From NCBI RefSeq assembly GCF_000319305.2, contig NZ_AMWJ02000004.1:186001-250000 (forward strand): a DNA stretch of 64,000 nucleotides, written 5' to 3'. A program made the translations under genes and the position numbers. Positions 17,457 to 25,688 of the stretch are shown piece by piece. The notes beneath the pieces were generated by a model, which saw nothing but the letters and a program-made list of their open reading frames with translations, was not told the DNA's origin and did not search any database. Source of the stretch: Pseudomonas bharatica CSV86 (GTDB lineage: Bacteria; Pseudomonadota; Gammaproteobacteria; Pseudomonadales; Pseudomonadaceae). Within the stretch, counting starts at the first letter, position 1; each line of letters opens with the position of its first letter.

Positions 17457-17496
17457 GAAAAAGCCCCGGCTCGCGAGAGCCGGGGCTTTTTTATTG
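17457..17496 (+). terminator. Rho-independent terminator after the malic enzyme gene
   Basis: AAAAAGCCCCGGCTC and GAGCCGGGGCTTTTTT form a long GC-rich stem with flanking A and T tracts about 20 bases after the stop codon. Confidence 0.95.
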
Positions 17497-17521
17497 GGCT
17501 GGGGATTTGCTGTGTTCTTCA

Positions 17522-17622
17522 GGGCCCTATCGCTGGCAAGCCAGCTCCCACAGGTTCAGCGGTGCATGCGGTCCCTGTGGGAGCTGGCTTGTCGGACCGC
17601 CGCACCGCAGCGATGAGGCCAG
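17522..17622. repeat. REP doublet with an expanded arm
   Basis: The left copy is standard. The right copy is interrupted: between GGCTTG and CAGCGAT it carries TCGGACCGCCGCACCG. The same expanded arm occurs near 34915-34938 in opposite orientation. The element separates the convergent malic enzyme and mrcA genes. Confidence 0.88.
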
Positions 17623-17644
17623 CAAAGCCAATACAGACTCAGGA

Positions 17645-20077
17645 TCAGAACAGATCCATCGGCGCCGCCTCGTCCGCCGGCAGCGGGCTGCCCGGTGCGG
17701 TGCCGTTGCCCATTTCGTTCACCGAGGGTGGCGTATCCTCGGCCTTGAACAGCTCGAAGTAGGCGTTCGGCGTGCTCGGCGTCGCCGCCCGGCCGCTGAC
17801 CGGGTCGATGCGCAGGCTGAGGATGCCTTCCGGCTCCGGCAATTGATGCTCCGGCATGCCCTTCAGCGCCGGCCCCATGAAGTTCATCCAGATCGGCAAC
17901 GCCACGGTGCCGCCATATTCACGGCGACCCAGGGTTTCCGGTTGGTCGAAGCCGGTCCATACCGTGGTTACGTAGTCGGCGTTGTAGCCGGAGAACCAGG
18001 CATCCTTGGATTCGTTGGTGGTGCCGGTCTTGCCGGCCAGGTCGTTGCGGCCCAGGGCCAGGGCGCGGCGGCCGGTGCCGCGCTTGATCACGTCTTCCAG
18101 CATGCTGGTGAGGATGTAGCTGGTCCGGCCGTCGATGATCCGCTCGGCGAGCACCGGAGCCTGCGGCTGCGTCGCAGGGGCCTGCTGGCTGTCGGTGATG
18201 ATCGGCTGTGCCTGTGGCGCAGCGATACCGTCCTGGTCGTCGTGGCCGGCGGGGGTGCGCGCCGGATTGGCGGTAAACAGCGTCTCGCCGTTGCGGCTTT
18301 CGATGCGCTCGATCAGGTACGGATTGATCTTGTAGCCGCCGTTGGCAAAGGCGCTCCAGCCGGTGGCGATCTCCATCGGTGTCAGGGTTGCGGTGCCCAG
18401 CGCCAGAGACAGGTTGCGTGGCAGGTCCTGCTTGTTGAAGCCGAATTTCGCGATGTAGTCGATGGTACTGTCCACGCCCATGCTCTGCAGCAGGCGGATC
18501 GACACCAGGTTGCGCGACTTGTACAACGCCTCGCGCATGCGGATCGGGCCGAGGAAGGTATTGGTGTCGTTCTTCGGTCGCCAGACCTTGTCCAGATACT
18601 CGTCGACGAACACGATCGGTGCATCGTTGACCAGGCTGGCGGCGGTGTAGCCGTTATCCAGGGCGGCGCTGTAGACGAACGGCTTGAAGCTCGAGCCTGG
18701 CTGGCGCTTGGCCTGGGTGGCACGGTTGTAGTTGCTCTGCTCGAAGGAGAAACCGCCGACCAGGGCGCGGATCGCGCCGGTGTTCGGGTCGAGGGTTACC
18801 AGCGCGCTCTGTGCGCCCGGTACCTGGCTGAAGGCCAGGCTGCCATCGTCCTTGCGCCGGACACGGATCAGGTCGCCGACCTGGGCCACGTCGCTGGCTT
18901 GCTGCGGTGCGCGACCCTGGCTGTTGGTATTGAGGAACGGACGGGCCCACTTCATGGTGTCCCAGGCCACGCTGGCCTCGTCGCCGTTGCGGGTCAGCAC
19001 GCGCAGGCCGCTCTTGTCGACCTGGGTAACGATGGCCGGCTCCAGGCCGCCCATCGGGCGCTGCTTGGCCAGTTCCAGCAGCCAGGCGGCGCGGGTCTTG
19101 CCCGGCAGGCGCGATTCGGGGCCGCGATAACCGTGACGCTGGTCGTAGTCGGTCAGGCCGTCGAGCACCGCCTTGTTGGCGATTTCCTGCAGGTTGCTCG
19201 GAACCGTCGTAGTAACGCGGAAGCCTTCGGTGTAGGCATCGCTGCCGTAGCGTCCGACCATCTCGGCGCGGGCCATTTCGGCGATGTACGGCGCGTTCAC
19301 TTCCGGCGTCGGCACGTGGTAGCTGGCGTTCAGTGGCTCGGCGAGTGCGGCCTGGTAGCTTGCCTCGTCGATCTTGCCCAGCTTGTACATGCGCCCGAGG
19401 ATCCAGTCGCGACGCTCCTTGGCCCGCGCCGGGTTGGCCAGCGGGTTGAAGCGCGACGGCGCCTTGGGCAGGCCGGCGATCATGGCCATCTGCGCCAGGC
19501 TGATATCGCGGATCGACTTGCCGTAGTACACCTGCGCCGCGGCCTCGATGCCGTAGGCGCGGTTACCCAGGTAGATCTTGTTGACGTACAGCTCGAGGAT
19601 CTCGTCCTTGGTCAGTTCGCGTTCGATCTGCAAGGCGAGGAGGATCTCGTTGGTCTTGCGCGAGAAGCTGCGTTCGCTGGTCAGGAAGAAGTTCTTCGCC
19701 ACCTGCATGGTGATGGTGCTGCCGCCGGTCTGGATATGCCCGGACTTGAGCAGTTGCGTGGCGGCACGCATCAGGCTGCTGGGGTCGACACCATAGTGAT
19801 TGAGGAAATTGTCGTCCTCGGCTGACAGCAATGCCTGAATGAAGTGTGGGGGAATATCCGCAAAACGGATTGGAGACCGCCGCATTTCGCCGAACTCGGC
19901 GATCAGCTTGCCGTCACTGCTGTACACCCTCAGCGGTATCTGCAACTGGATGCTTCGCAGTGCCTCGACCGACGGCAGGCTGGGACTAAGATACAGAAAC
20001 GCGCCGCTCAGACCGAGGACGGCTGCGCAAATGACTGCGACGAAAGACCACCAGAAGAACTTCAGCAGGCGTATCAA
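17645..20077 (-). CDS. mrcA: Penicillin-binding protein 1A (class A)
   Basis: PBP1A polymerises lipid II into glycan and cross-links the stem peptides. From the TTG at 20077 the product has 810 residues: a cytoplasmic start and one membrane helix (about 8-30), a GT51 domain with catalytic Glu87 in SAEDDNF and the TGGSTITMQVAKNFF segment (117-131), an OB-like insert, and a transpeptidase domain with SSFK (462-465) and GKTGTTNESKDAW. The TTG gives an N-terminus (IRLLKFFWWS) like homologues; a longer frame reaches 20155. It faces away from pilM, as in other pseudomonads. Confidence 0.94.
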   Translation of the reverse strand: MIRLLKFFWWSFVAVICAAVLGLSGAFLYLSPSLPSVEALRSIQLQIPLRVYSSDGKLIAEFGEMRRSPIRFADIPPHFIQALLSAEDDNFLNHYGVDPSSLMRAATQLLKSGHIQTGGSTITMQVAKNFFLTSERSFSRKTNEILLALQIERELTKDEILELYVNKIYLGNRAYGIEAAAQVYYGKSIRDISLAQMAMIAGLPKAPSRFNPLANPARAKERRDWILGRMYKLGKIDEASYQAALAEPLNASYHVPTPEVNAPYIAEMARAEMVGRYGSDAYTEGFRVTTTVPSNLQEIANKAVLDGLTDYDQRHGYRGPESRLPGKTRAAWLLELAKQRPMGGLEPAIVTQVDKSGLRVLTRNGDEASVAWDTMKWARPFLNTNSQGRAPQQASDVAQVGDLIRVRRKDDGSLAFSQVPGAQSALVTLDPNTGAIRALVGGFSFEQSNYNRATQAKRQPGSSFKPFVYSAALDNGYTAASLVNDAPIVFVDEYLDKVWRPKNDTNTFLGPIRMREALYKSRNLVSIRLLQSMGVDSTIDYIAKFGFNKQDLPRNLSLALGTATLTPMEIATGWSAFANGGYKINPYLIERIESRNGETLFTANPARTPAGHDDQDGIAAPQAQPIITDSQQAPATQPQAPVLAERIIDGRTSYILTSMLEDVIKRGTGRRALALGRNDLAGKTGTTNESKDAWFSGYNADYVTTVWTGFDQPETLGRREYGGTVALPIWMNFMGPALKGMPEHQLPEPEGILSLRIDPVSGRAATPSTPNAYFELFKAEDTPPSVNEMGNGTAPGSPLPADEAAPMDLF

Positions 20078-20276
20078 GGCGTTGGGGTGTCCAGTTGGGG
20101 TTTTGGATTGAGCGCAGGGCCCGGCGGGCCGGAAAACGCTGCGCATTATAAGCAATTTTCACTTCCACGCGGGATTTGCACCGGGTGTCAAGGTGGGGCT
20201 GTCGCCTCCCTCGCCAGGACGGCGACTTGCTGCCTTTTTTCAGGACGAAGCTTCAACCACGAACGGGGAAAACAGG

Positions 20277-21182
20277 ATGTTTGGACGCACAGGGCGGGAT
20301 GCCGGTTCACTGCTGGGAGTAGAAATTGCCTCCGGTACGGTCAGGTTGCTGCAACTGGAGCGGCGTCCGTCAGGGCTGGCCTTGCGGGGGTGGGCGATCG
20401 AACCCTTGCCACCGGGCGCACTGGCCGATGGGCGGGTGGTGGCCCATGAGGCGGTTGCCGATGCGCTTGCGCGGGCACGGGCGCGCAGCGGTGCGAGCAC
20501 TCGTGAAGCTGCACTGGCGGTGCCCTCTGCGGCGGTCATCCAGCATGCGGTGGCGATGCCGCCAGGGCTGGACGACGATGAAATCGACGAGCGGTTACGC
20601 GACGAGGCCGAGCAGTTCATTCCATTTGCGGTGGAGGAGGCGGCGCTGGACTATCGGGTTGTTCCCGGCACGCCGGGCATGCTCAACGTAGCGTTCACGG
20701 CCTGTCGCCAGGAGTGGCTGGATAGCCTGCAGCGGGTAATGGGGCTGGCAGGGTTGCAGGCGCGAATCGTCGATATCGACAGCCACGCCTGGCAGCGGGT
20801 ACTGGCTCGACAGGCCTTGGCGTCGTCCGCGGTGGTGCTGCTGGAGCCGGAGGCCTGGGGGTTCCATGGTTTCGGCGCGGATGGCGGGCTGGCGTTCAGC
20901 GAGCGCCAGATGCCCCTGGAGCCGCGGCTCGACATGCTGGTGGAATTCGTCGATCAGTGCCTGTTGCGAGAACCCGGTGCCATGCCGGATCGGCTGTGGC
21001 TGGCCGGTGCCCATGCGGATCGCGACGGGCTCGGCGGGCAGTTGCAGCGACGCCTGGGCATTGCCGCGCGGGTTTTCGATCCCTTGGCAGGGCTGTTGCT
21101 GCCAGGGAACGACGACGGATTGCAGGAGGCCGCGCCCTTGCTTGGCGTTGCCACCGGCCTGGCCTTGAGGGGCTGCAACTGA
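20277..21182 (+). CDS. pilM: Type IV pilus assembly protein PilM (short form)
   Basis: PilM is an actin-like cytoplasmic protein that binds the N-terminus of PilN and links the inner-membrane alignment complex to the motor. The 301-residue product keeps the family start (LLGVEIASGTVRLLQLERR, residues 12-30), the EAALAVPSAAVIQHAVAMP segment and EAEQFIPFAVEEAALDYRVV. It is some 50 residues shorter than the 354-residue P. aeruginosa protein. Its stop overlaps the pilN start by one base (TGATG), beginning a tightly coupled pilMNO/PQ operon divergent from mrcA. Confidence 0.88.
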   Translation: MFGRTGRDAGSLLGVEIASGTVRLLQLERRPSGLALRGWAIEPLPPGALADGRVVAHEAVADALARARARSGASTREAALAVPSAAVIQHAVAMPPGLDDDEIDERLRDEAEQFIPFAVEEAALDYRVVPGTPGMLNVAFTACRQEWLDSLQRVMGLAGLQARIVDIDSHAWQRVLARQALASSAVVLLEPEAWGFHGFGADGGLAFSERQMPLEPRLDMLVEFVDQCLLREPGAMPDRLWLAGAHADRDGLGGQLQRRLGIAARVFDPLAGLLLPGNDDGLQEAAPLLGVATGLALRGCN

Positions 21183-21718
21183 TGGCCGGGGTCAACCTCC
21201 TGCCGTGGCGCGAATGGCGGCGCCGGCAAGCGATCCGGCGATGGCAAGGGATGTTGTTCGGTAGCCTGGTGGCGGGCGCATTGCTATCAGTAGTGGGCGT
21301 CGCAGTGCTGGACCAGCGTCTGGAGCGTCAGGCAGGGGCCAATGCGCGGCTGGATGAACGCATCGCCGGGCTTGCCGAAAAGCTGGAGCAGGTCACGCTG
21401 CTGGGAGAGCGGATCGATGCCTTGCAGGCGCAATCGGACGAATTGCAGGGGCTGCAGCAGCGACAGGGCAGTGGCGGCGACCTGCTTTTTCACCTCATGC
21501 ATATCGTTCCGGCGGGAGCCAGGCTGAGCGAACTGCATATGGCCGACGGTGAGCTGGGTCTCTCCGGCCTGGCGCGCAGTGGTGCCGAAGTAGCGCAGTT
21601 GCTGCGCAACCTGCGCCAGTCGCCGGGCCTGGGGGCGCCGGATCTACAGGAACTGGCGTCTTCGCCGGCGGGTGAGCGCTTCCGTGTGTCGGTAAGCCTC
21701 CAGCGGCCGGCGCCATGA
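21182..21718 (+). CDS. pilN: Type IV pilus assembly protein PilN
   Basis: PilN is a bitopic inner-membrane protein whose cytoplasmic N-terminus docks on PilM and whose periplasmic domain pairs with PilO. The 178-residue product begins with NLLPWREWRRRQAIRRW, containing the conserved INLLPW-type PilM-binding motif. A membrane helix follows (about 24-43), then a coiled coil (about 45-95) and a ferredoxin-like C-terminal domain. It overlaps the next gene by four bases (ATGA). Confidence 0.9.
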   Translation: MAGVNLLPWREWRRRQAIRRWQGMLFGSLVAGALLSVVGVAVLDQRLERQAGANARLDERIAGLAEKLEQVTLLGERIDALQAQSDELQGLQQRQGSGGDLLFHLMHIVPAGARLSELHMADGELGLSGLARSGAEVAQLLRNLRQSPGLGAPDLQELASSPAGERFRVSVSLQRPAP

Positions 21719-22575
21719 ATCTCGCGCTGATCGACGACCTGCTGGACTGGCGCCTGCTGCTGCGCTGGCCGTGGTGGGCGAAGGGCGCGCTGCTGGCTGC
21801 ATGCCTGTCGCTGCCGCCGGGGCTGGTCCTTGGTTTCCACGGTCGCGGAGTGCTCGATTCCATCGCCCGGGCGCAGGAGCGGCACGACCAGCTGCAGCAG
21901 CAATGGCAGACGCGTTCGGCAAAGGTGGATACCCATGCGGAACAACAGGCGCAGCTTGCACGACTGGAAGACGACCTGCGGCGCAGGCAGCGCGAGCTGT
22001 TCGACGAAGATGGCCTGGCGAGCCTGTTGCAGAGCCTTGGCCAATTGGGCGCAGGGTTGTCTTTCGAGCAGGTCTCGGCGCTGGAGCCCGAGCAGCAGCC
22101 GAACCATGTCGAACTGCCGCTGCTGGTGCGTGTGTCCGGGGATTACCGGGCCCTGAAGCGCTTTCTCGCGGGGCTGGGTGGCTTGGAAAGGCTGGTGACA
22201 TTGCATGAGGTGCACCTGGTCGCGACGGACGAGGCCTCGCCCGGGGTATTGCGCCTGGGGTTGCGGCTGCAGGCTTACCGGGCGCTTCAGTCGGGTGCGG
22301 TCGCAGTAACGGCCGTGGCGCCATCTACGCAGGTGCACAACCCGTTCGAGCCGTTTGTCTCGAACGTGGCTGAAGTGTCCCTGGATCAGGTGCGGATGGT
22401 GGGTTATCTGCGGGACCCGAAGGGGCAGGCGGCGCTGGTTCGTCTTGGGGCGGAGGTGCATTTGCTGCGAAAAGGCGACCGCATCGGCTCGGGCCAGGTG
22501 GTGGCAATAGAGGAGGGGCGGGTGGAGCTTCAGGGCGTCGCGACAGGGATAGCGCGGGTGCTGAGGCTCTTCTAA
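21715..22575 (+). CDS. PilO-PilP fusion protein (type IV pilus alignment complex)
   Basis: The 286-residue product joins two pilus proteins that are normally separate. Residues 1-190 or so are PilO-like: a short cytoplasmic part, a membrane helix near 23-42, a coiled coil (50-95), and a ferredoxin-like domain including VELPLLVRVSGDYRALKRFL. From about residue 204 (HNPFEPFVSN) the sequence is PilP-like: a beta-rich homology domain with VRMVGYLRDPKGQAALV, VHLLRKGDRIGSG and a C-terminal beta strand ending LRLF. PilP is usually a lipoprotein; here no lipobox exists and the PilO helix would anchor it. There is no frame interruption in the window. Confidence 0.82.
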   Translation: MNLALIDDLLDWRLLLRWPWWAKGALLAACLSLPPGLVLGFHGRGVLDSIARAQERHDQLQQQWQTRSAKVDTHAEQQAQLARLEDDLRRRQRELFDEDGLASLLQSLGQLGAGLSFEQVSALEPEQQPNHVELPLLVRVSGDYRALKRFLAGLGGLERLVTLHEVHLVATDEASPGVLRLGLRLQAYRALQSGAVAVTAVAPSTQVHNPFEPFVSNVAEVSLDQVRMVGYLRDPKGQAALVRLGAEVHLLRKGDRIGSGQVVAIEEGRVELQGVATGIARVLRLF

Positions 22576-22582
22576 AGCAGGA

Positions 22583-22680
22583 CGCGGACCCTGTGGGAGC
22601 TGGCTTGCCAGCGATTACGATGGTGGGCTCACTACCGCAATCGCTGGCAAGCCAGCTCCCACAGGGTCCGTGCAAAACCA
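22583..22680. repeat. REP doublet inside the pil operon
   Basis: Two inverted REP copies around the spacer GATTACGATGGTGGGCTCACTACCGCAATC separate the pilO-pilP fusion from pilQ. The same spacer recurs, inverted and slightly diverged, at 34879-34910. A REPIN here may reduce transcription or alter mRNA stability between the two halves of the operon. Confidence 0.92.
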
Positions 22681-22700
22681 ATGGATGTGGGAAAACGCGA

Positions 22701-23951
22701 ATGAACAGGACGTTCAGATCATGGCTGTTGTACCTGATGCTTCTGTCACCCGTGGCTATGGCCGACCCCGGCAAGCCACTGTCGCTGAACTTCCAGGATG
22801 TCGAGGTCCGGGCCGTATTGCAGGTACTGGCCGACTTCGTCGGGGTCAACCTGGTGGTCAGCGACGAAGTACGCGGCAATATCACTCTGCGGCTGCACGA
22901 AGTGCCTTGGGAGCAGGCGCTGGATACGGTGCTGCAGAGCAAGGGGCTGGGCCGGCGGCTGGACGGAAACGTCCTGCTGGTCGCTCCGCTCGGCGAACTA
23001 GAGAACGCGGGGCGCCCGGTCTACGGTCCGAGGGAACAGGCGTTCCTGTCGGTCAGCCATGCCCAGGCTGCGGATATTGTCACGTTGCTGCAGCCTTTGC
23101 TGGAGGCCGGTCCGGAGGAGGAACCCTGGGGGGCGATCAGCGTCGACGAGCGCACCAACAGTCTGATCACCAGCCAGCAACCGCAGCGCCTCGACACCTT
23201 GCGCCGCCTGGTCGGGCAGTTGGACGTACCGGTGCGCCAGGTGCTGATCGAGGCGCGTATCGTCGAGGCCAACGTGGATTACGAGCGAGGCCTGGGCGTG
23301 CGCTGGGGTGGTTCAAAGGGCGGTCGCCTCGCTCCGGGAATCGGCGGGGATGATTCGCCAACCTTCGTCGACATGGGTGTCGAACGCGCCACCGCAGGTA
23401 TAGGATTCGGCCTGATCGGGGACAGCGGCCTCCTGGACCTGGAACTCAGCGCCATGGAAAAATCCGGCAACGGCGAGATCATCTCCCAGCCCAAGGTCCT
23501 CACCGCCGACAAGGAAACCGCACGGATCCTCAAGGGTTCGGAGGTTCCTTACCAGGAGTCGGGTGCCAACGGCACCACCTCCATCACTTTCCGCGAGGCT
23601 TCCCTTTCGCTGGAAGTCACCCCCAGGATCATGCCTGGCGGCGAAGTGAGCATGCAGGTCAAGGTAACCAAGGACGAACCGGACTACCTGAATCTTCAGG
23701 GCAGCGTGCCGCCGATTCGCAAGAACGAGGTCAATGCCCGGGTGCGCGTCGGCGACGGCCAGACCATCGTGATCGGTGGGGTTTACTCCACCAGCAAAAG
23801 TAATGTGGTGGATAAGGTGCCATTTTTGGGCGATGTGCCGTATGTTGGGCGGCTGTTTCGTCGCTCTACCGTCCAAGAAAGAAAATCCGAGCTGTTGGTC
23901 TTCCTGACTCCGCGTATCATGAATGACCAGGCGATTGCTGTGAGTCATTGA
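22701..23951 (+). CDS. pilQ: Type IV pilus secretin PilQ (short form)
   Basis: PilQ forms the outer-membrane secretin through which pili pass. The 416-residue product has a signal peptide (residues 1-20, ending AMA). It has a secretin/TonB short N-terminal domain (SLNFQDVEVRAVLQVLADFVGVNLVVSD), an N1-like domain (EQAFLSVSHAQAADI), and the secretin core with ISQPKVLTADKETA, GSEVPYQES and VPFLGDVPYVGRLFRR. It lacks the two N-terminal AMIN domains of the 714-residue P. aeruginosa protein, which bind peptidoglycan. I chose the ATG at 22701, downstream of a REP that would otherwise be translated. Confidence 0.9.
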   Translation: MNRTFRSWLLYLMLLSPVAMADPGKPLSLNFQDVEVRAVLQVLADFVGVNLVVSDEVRGNITLRLHEVPWEQALDTVLQSKGLGRRLDGNVLLVAPLGELENAGRPVYGPREQAFLSVSHAQAADIVTLLQPLLEAGPEEEPWGAISVDERTNSLITSQQPQRLDTLRRLVGQLDVPVRQVLIEARIVEANVDYERGLGVRWGGSKGGRLAPGIGGDDSPTFVDMGVERATAGIGFGLIGDSGLLDLELSAMEKSGNGEIISQPKVLTADKETARILKGSEVPYQESGANGTTSITFREASLSLEVTPRIMPGGEVSMQVKVTKDEPDYLNLQGSVPPIRKNEVNARVRVGDGQTIVIGGVYSTSKSNVVDKVPFLGDVPYVGRLFRRSTVQERKSELLVFLTPRIMNDQAIAVSH

Positions 23952-23955
23952 TTCT

Positions 23956-24474
23956 GTGCGAAATTTGATACTTGTTGGGCCGATGGGTGCTGGCAAAAGC
24001 ACCATCGGCCGCCTGCTTGCCAAAGAGCTGCGCCTGCCTTTCAAGGATTCCGATAAGGAAATTGAATTGCGCACGGGCGCCAATATCCCGTGGATCTTCG
24101 ATAAAGAGGGTGAACCGGGCTTTCGTGATCGCGAGCAGGCCATGATCGCCGAACTCTGCGCCGCCGACGGCCTGGTCCTGGCGACCGGTGGCGGTGCGGT
24201 GATGCGCGACGCCAACCGCAAGGCGCTGCATGATGGCGGCCGGGTCATCTACCTGCATGCCTCGGTCGAACAGCAGGTGGGGCGCACTGCCCGCGACCGC
24301 AATCGCCCGTTGCTGCGCACTGCCAATCCCGAGGAAACCCTGCGCAACCTGCTGGCGTTGCGCGATCCGCTTTACCGGGAAATCGCCGACCTGGTGGTTG
24401 AAACCGACGAACGGCCACCGCGCATGGTGGTCCTGGATATTCTCGAACGCTTGCAGAAGTTGCCGCCCCGCTGA
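23956..24474 (+). CDS. aroK: Shikimate kinase
   Basis: AroK phosphorylates shikimate at the 3-hydroxyl using ATP, in the pathway to chorismate. The 172-residue product begins with GTG at 23956 and has a P-loop GPMGAGKSTIGR (residues 8-19), the shikimate-binding DSDKEIE and DREQAMI segments, the GGGAV motif and the lid arginine in ARDRNRPLL. It starts four bases after pilQ and leads into aroB, the conserved pilQ-aroK-aroB-damX order. Confidence 0.97.
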   Translation: MRNLILVGPMGAGKSTIGRLLAKELRLPFKDSDKEIELRTGANIPWIFDKEGEPGFRDREQAMIAELCAADGLVLATGGGAVMRDANRKALHDGGRVIYLHASVEQQVGRTARDRNRPLLRTANPEETLRNLLALRDPLYREIADLVVETDERPPRMVVLDILERLQKLPPR

Positions 24475-24574
24475 CGCATGACTATCCTCGGCGACCAGTC
24501 ATGCCCTGACAGGGTACTTTGTTATCACGCGGACCGGGTTTTCGGGGCCGCGTCTTCGTTCTTCGTGGGGATAC

Positions 24575-25672
24575 ATGCAGACACTTAAGGTCGACCTGGG
24601 CGAACGCAGCTACCCGATCTACATCGGTGAAGGGCTGCTGGAACAACCTGAACTGCTGGCGCCGCACATTGCCGGCCGGCAGGTCGCCATCGTTTCCAAC
24701 GAGACCGTCGCGCCCCTGTACCTGGAGCGCCTCAGCCAGACCCTCGGTGCCTACAAGGTACTGCCCGTGGTGCTGCCGGACGGCGAGTCCTACAAGAACT
24801 GGGAAACACTGCAACTGATCTTCGACGCGCTGCTCGGTGCACGACATGATCGCCGCACCACGGTCATCGCCCTCGGTGGTGGTGTCATCGGCGACATGGC
24901 CGGCTTCGCGGCAGCCTGCTACCAGCGTGGCGTGGACTTCATCCAGGTGCCGACCACCCTGCTGTCCCAGGTCGACTCCTCGGTTGGCGGCAAGACCGGC
25001 ATCAACCACCCGCTGGGCAAGAACATGGTCGGTGCCTTCTACCAGCCCAACGCCGTGCTGATCGATACTGCCAGCCTGCGCACCCTGCCGCCGCGGGAGC
25101 TGTCCGCAGGCCTCGCCGAAGTGATCAAGTACGGCCTGATCTGCGACGAGCCGTTCCTCGGCTGGCTGGAAGACAACGTCGAGGCCCTGCGCAACCTCGA
25201 TGGCGTGGCCCTGACCGAGGCCATCCGCCGCTCCTGCGCGGCCAAGGCCGCAGTGGTAGGCGCCGACGAACGTGAATCCGGGGTGCGTGCCACCCTGAAC
25301 CTCGGCCATACCTTCGGCCACGCCATCGAAACCCAGATGGGCTATGGTGTCTGGCTTCATGGCGAGGCGGTGGCGGCGGGGACGGTCATGGCCCTGGAGA
25401 TGTCCATGCGCCTGGGCTGGATCAGTCAGGCGGACCGCGATCGTGGTATTCGCCTGATGCAGCGCGCCGGGTTGCCGGTCGTGCCGCCCGCGGACATGAC
25501 GCCTGCGCAGTTCATGCAGCACATGTCCGTGGACAAGAAAGTACTTGATGGTCGTCTGCGCCTGGTCCTGCTGCGCAAGCTGGGCGAGGCGCTGGTCACC
25601 GACGACTACCCGCAAGAGATTCTTCAGGCCACCCTGGCGGCGGACTACCCCGCCATCGTGGCCCAGCTTTGA
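24575..25672 (+). CDS. aroB: 3-Dehydroquinate synthase
   Basis: AroB converts 3-deoxy-D-arabino-heptulosonate 7-phosphate to 3-dehydroquinate using NAD and a divalent metal. The 365-residue product has the NAD-binding ALGGGVIGDMAGF segment near residues 104-116 and the VPTTLLSQVDSSVGGKTGINHPLGKNMVG signature near 128-156. The zinc ligands are Glu (GLAEVIKYG) and the histidines of NLGHTFGHAIE and LHGEAV. Length is normal. It sits 100 bases after aroK and 16 bases before damX. Confidence 0.97.
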   Translation: MQTLKVDLGERSYPIYIGEGLLEQPELLAPHIAGRQVAIVSNETVAPLYLERLSQTLGAYKVLPVVLPDGESYKNWETLQLIFDALLGARHDRRTTVIALGGGVIGDMAGFAAACYQRGVDFIQVPTTLLSQVDSSVGGKTGINHPLGKNMVGAFYQPNAVLIDTASLRTLPPRELSAGLAEVIKYGLICDEPFLGWLEDNVEALRNLDGVALTEAIRRSCAAKAAVVGADERESGVRATLNLGHTFGHAIETQMGYGVWLHGEAVAAGTVMALEMSMRLGWISQADRDRGIRLMQRAGLPVVPPADMTPAQFMQHMSVDKKVLDGRLRLVLLRKLGEALVTDDYPQEILQATLAADYPAIVAQL

Positions 25673-25688
25673 GGTCGATGAGAGCCAG

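Noticed and set aside
20078..20155. A 26-residue longer PBP1A from an upstream ATG
   Set aside because: The extra residues (RSVFRPAGPCAQSKTPTG) are unlike homologues, which begin close to RLLKFFWWS.
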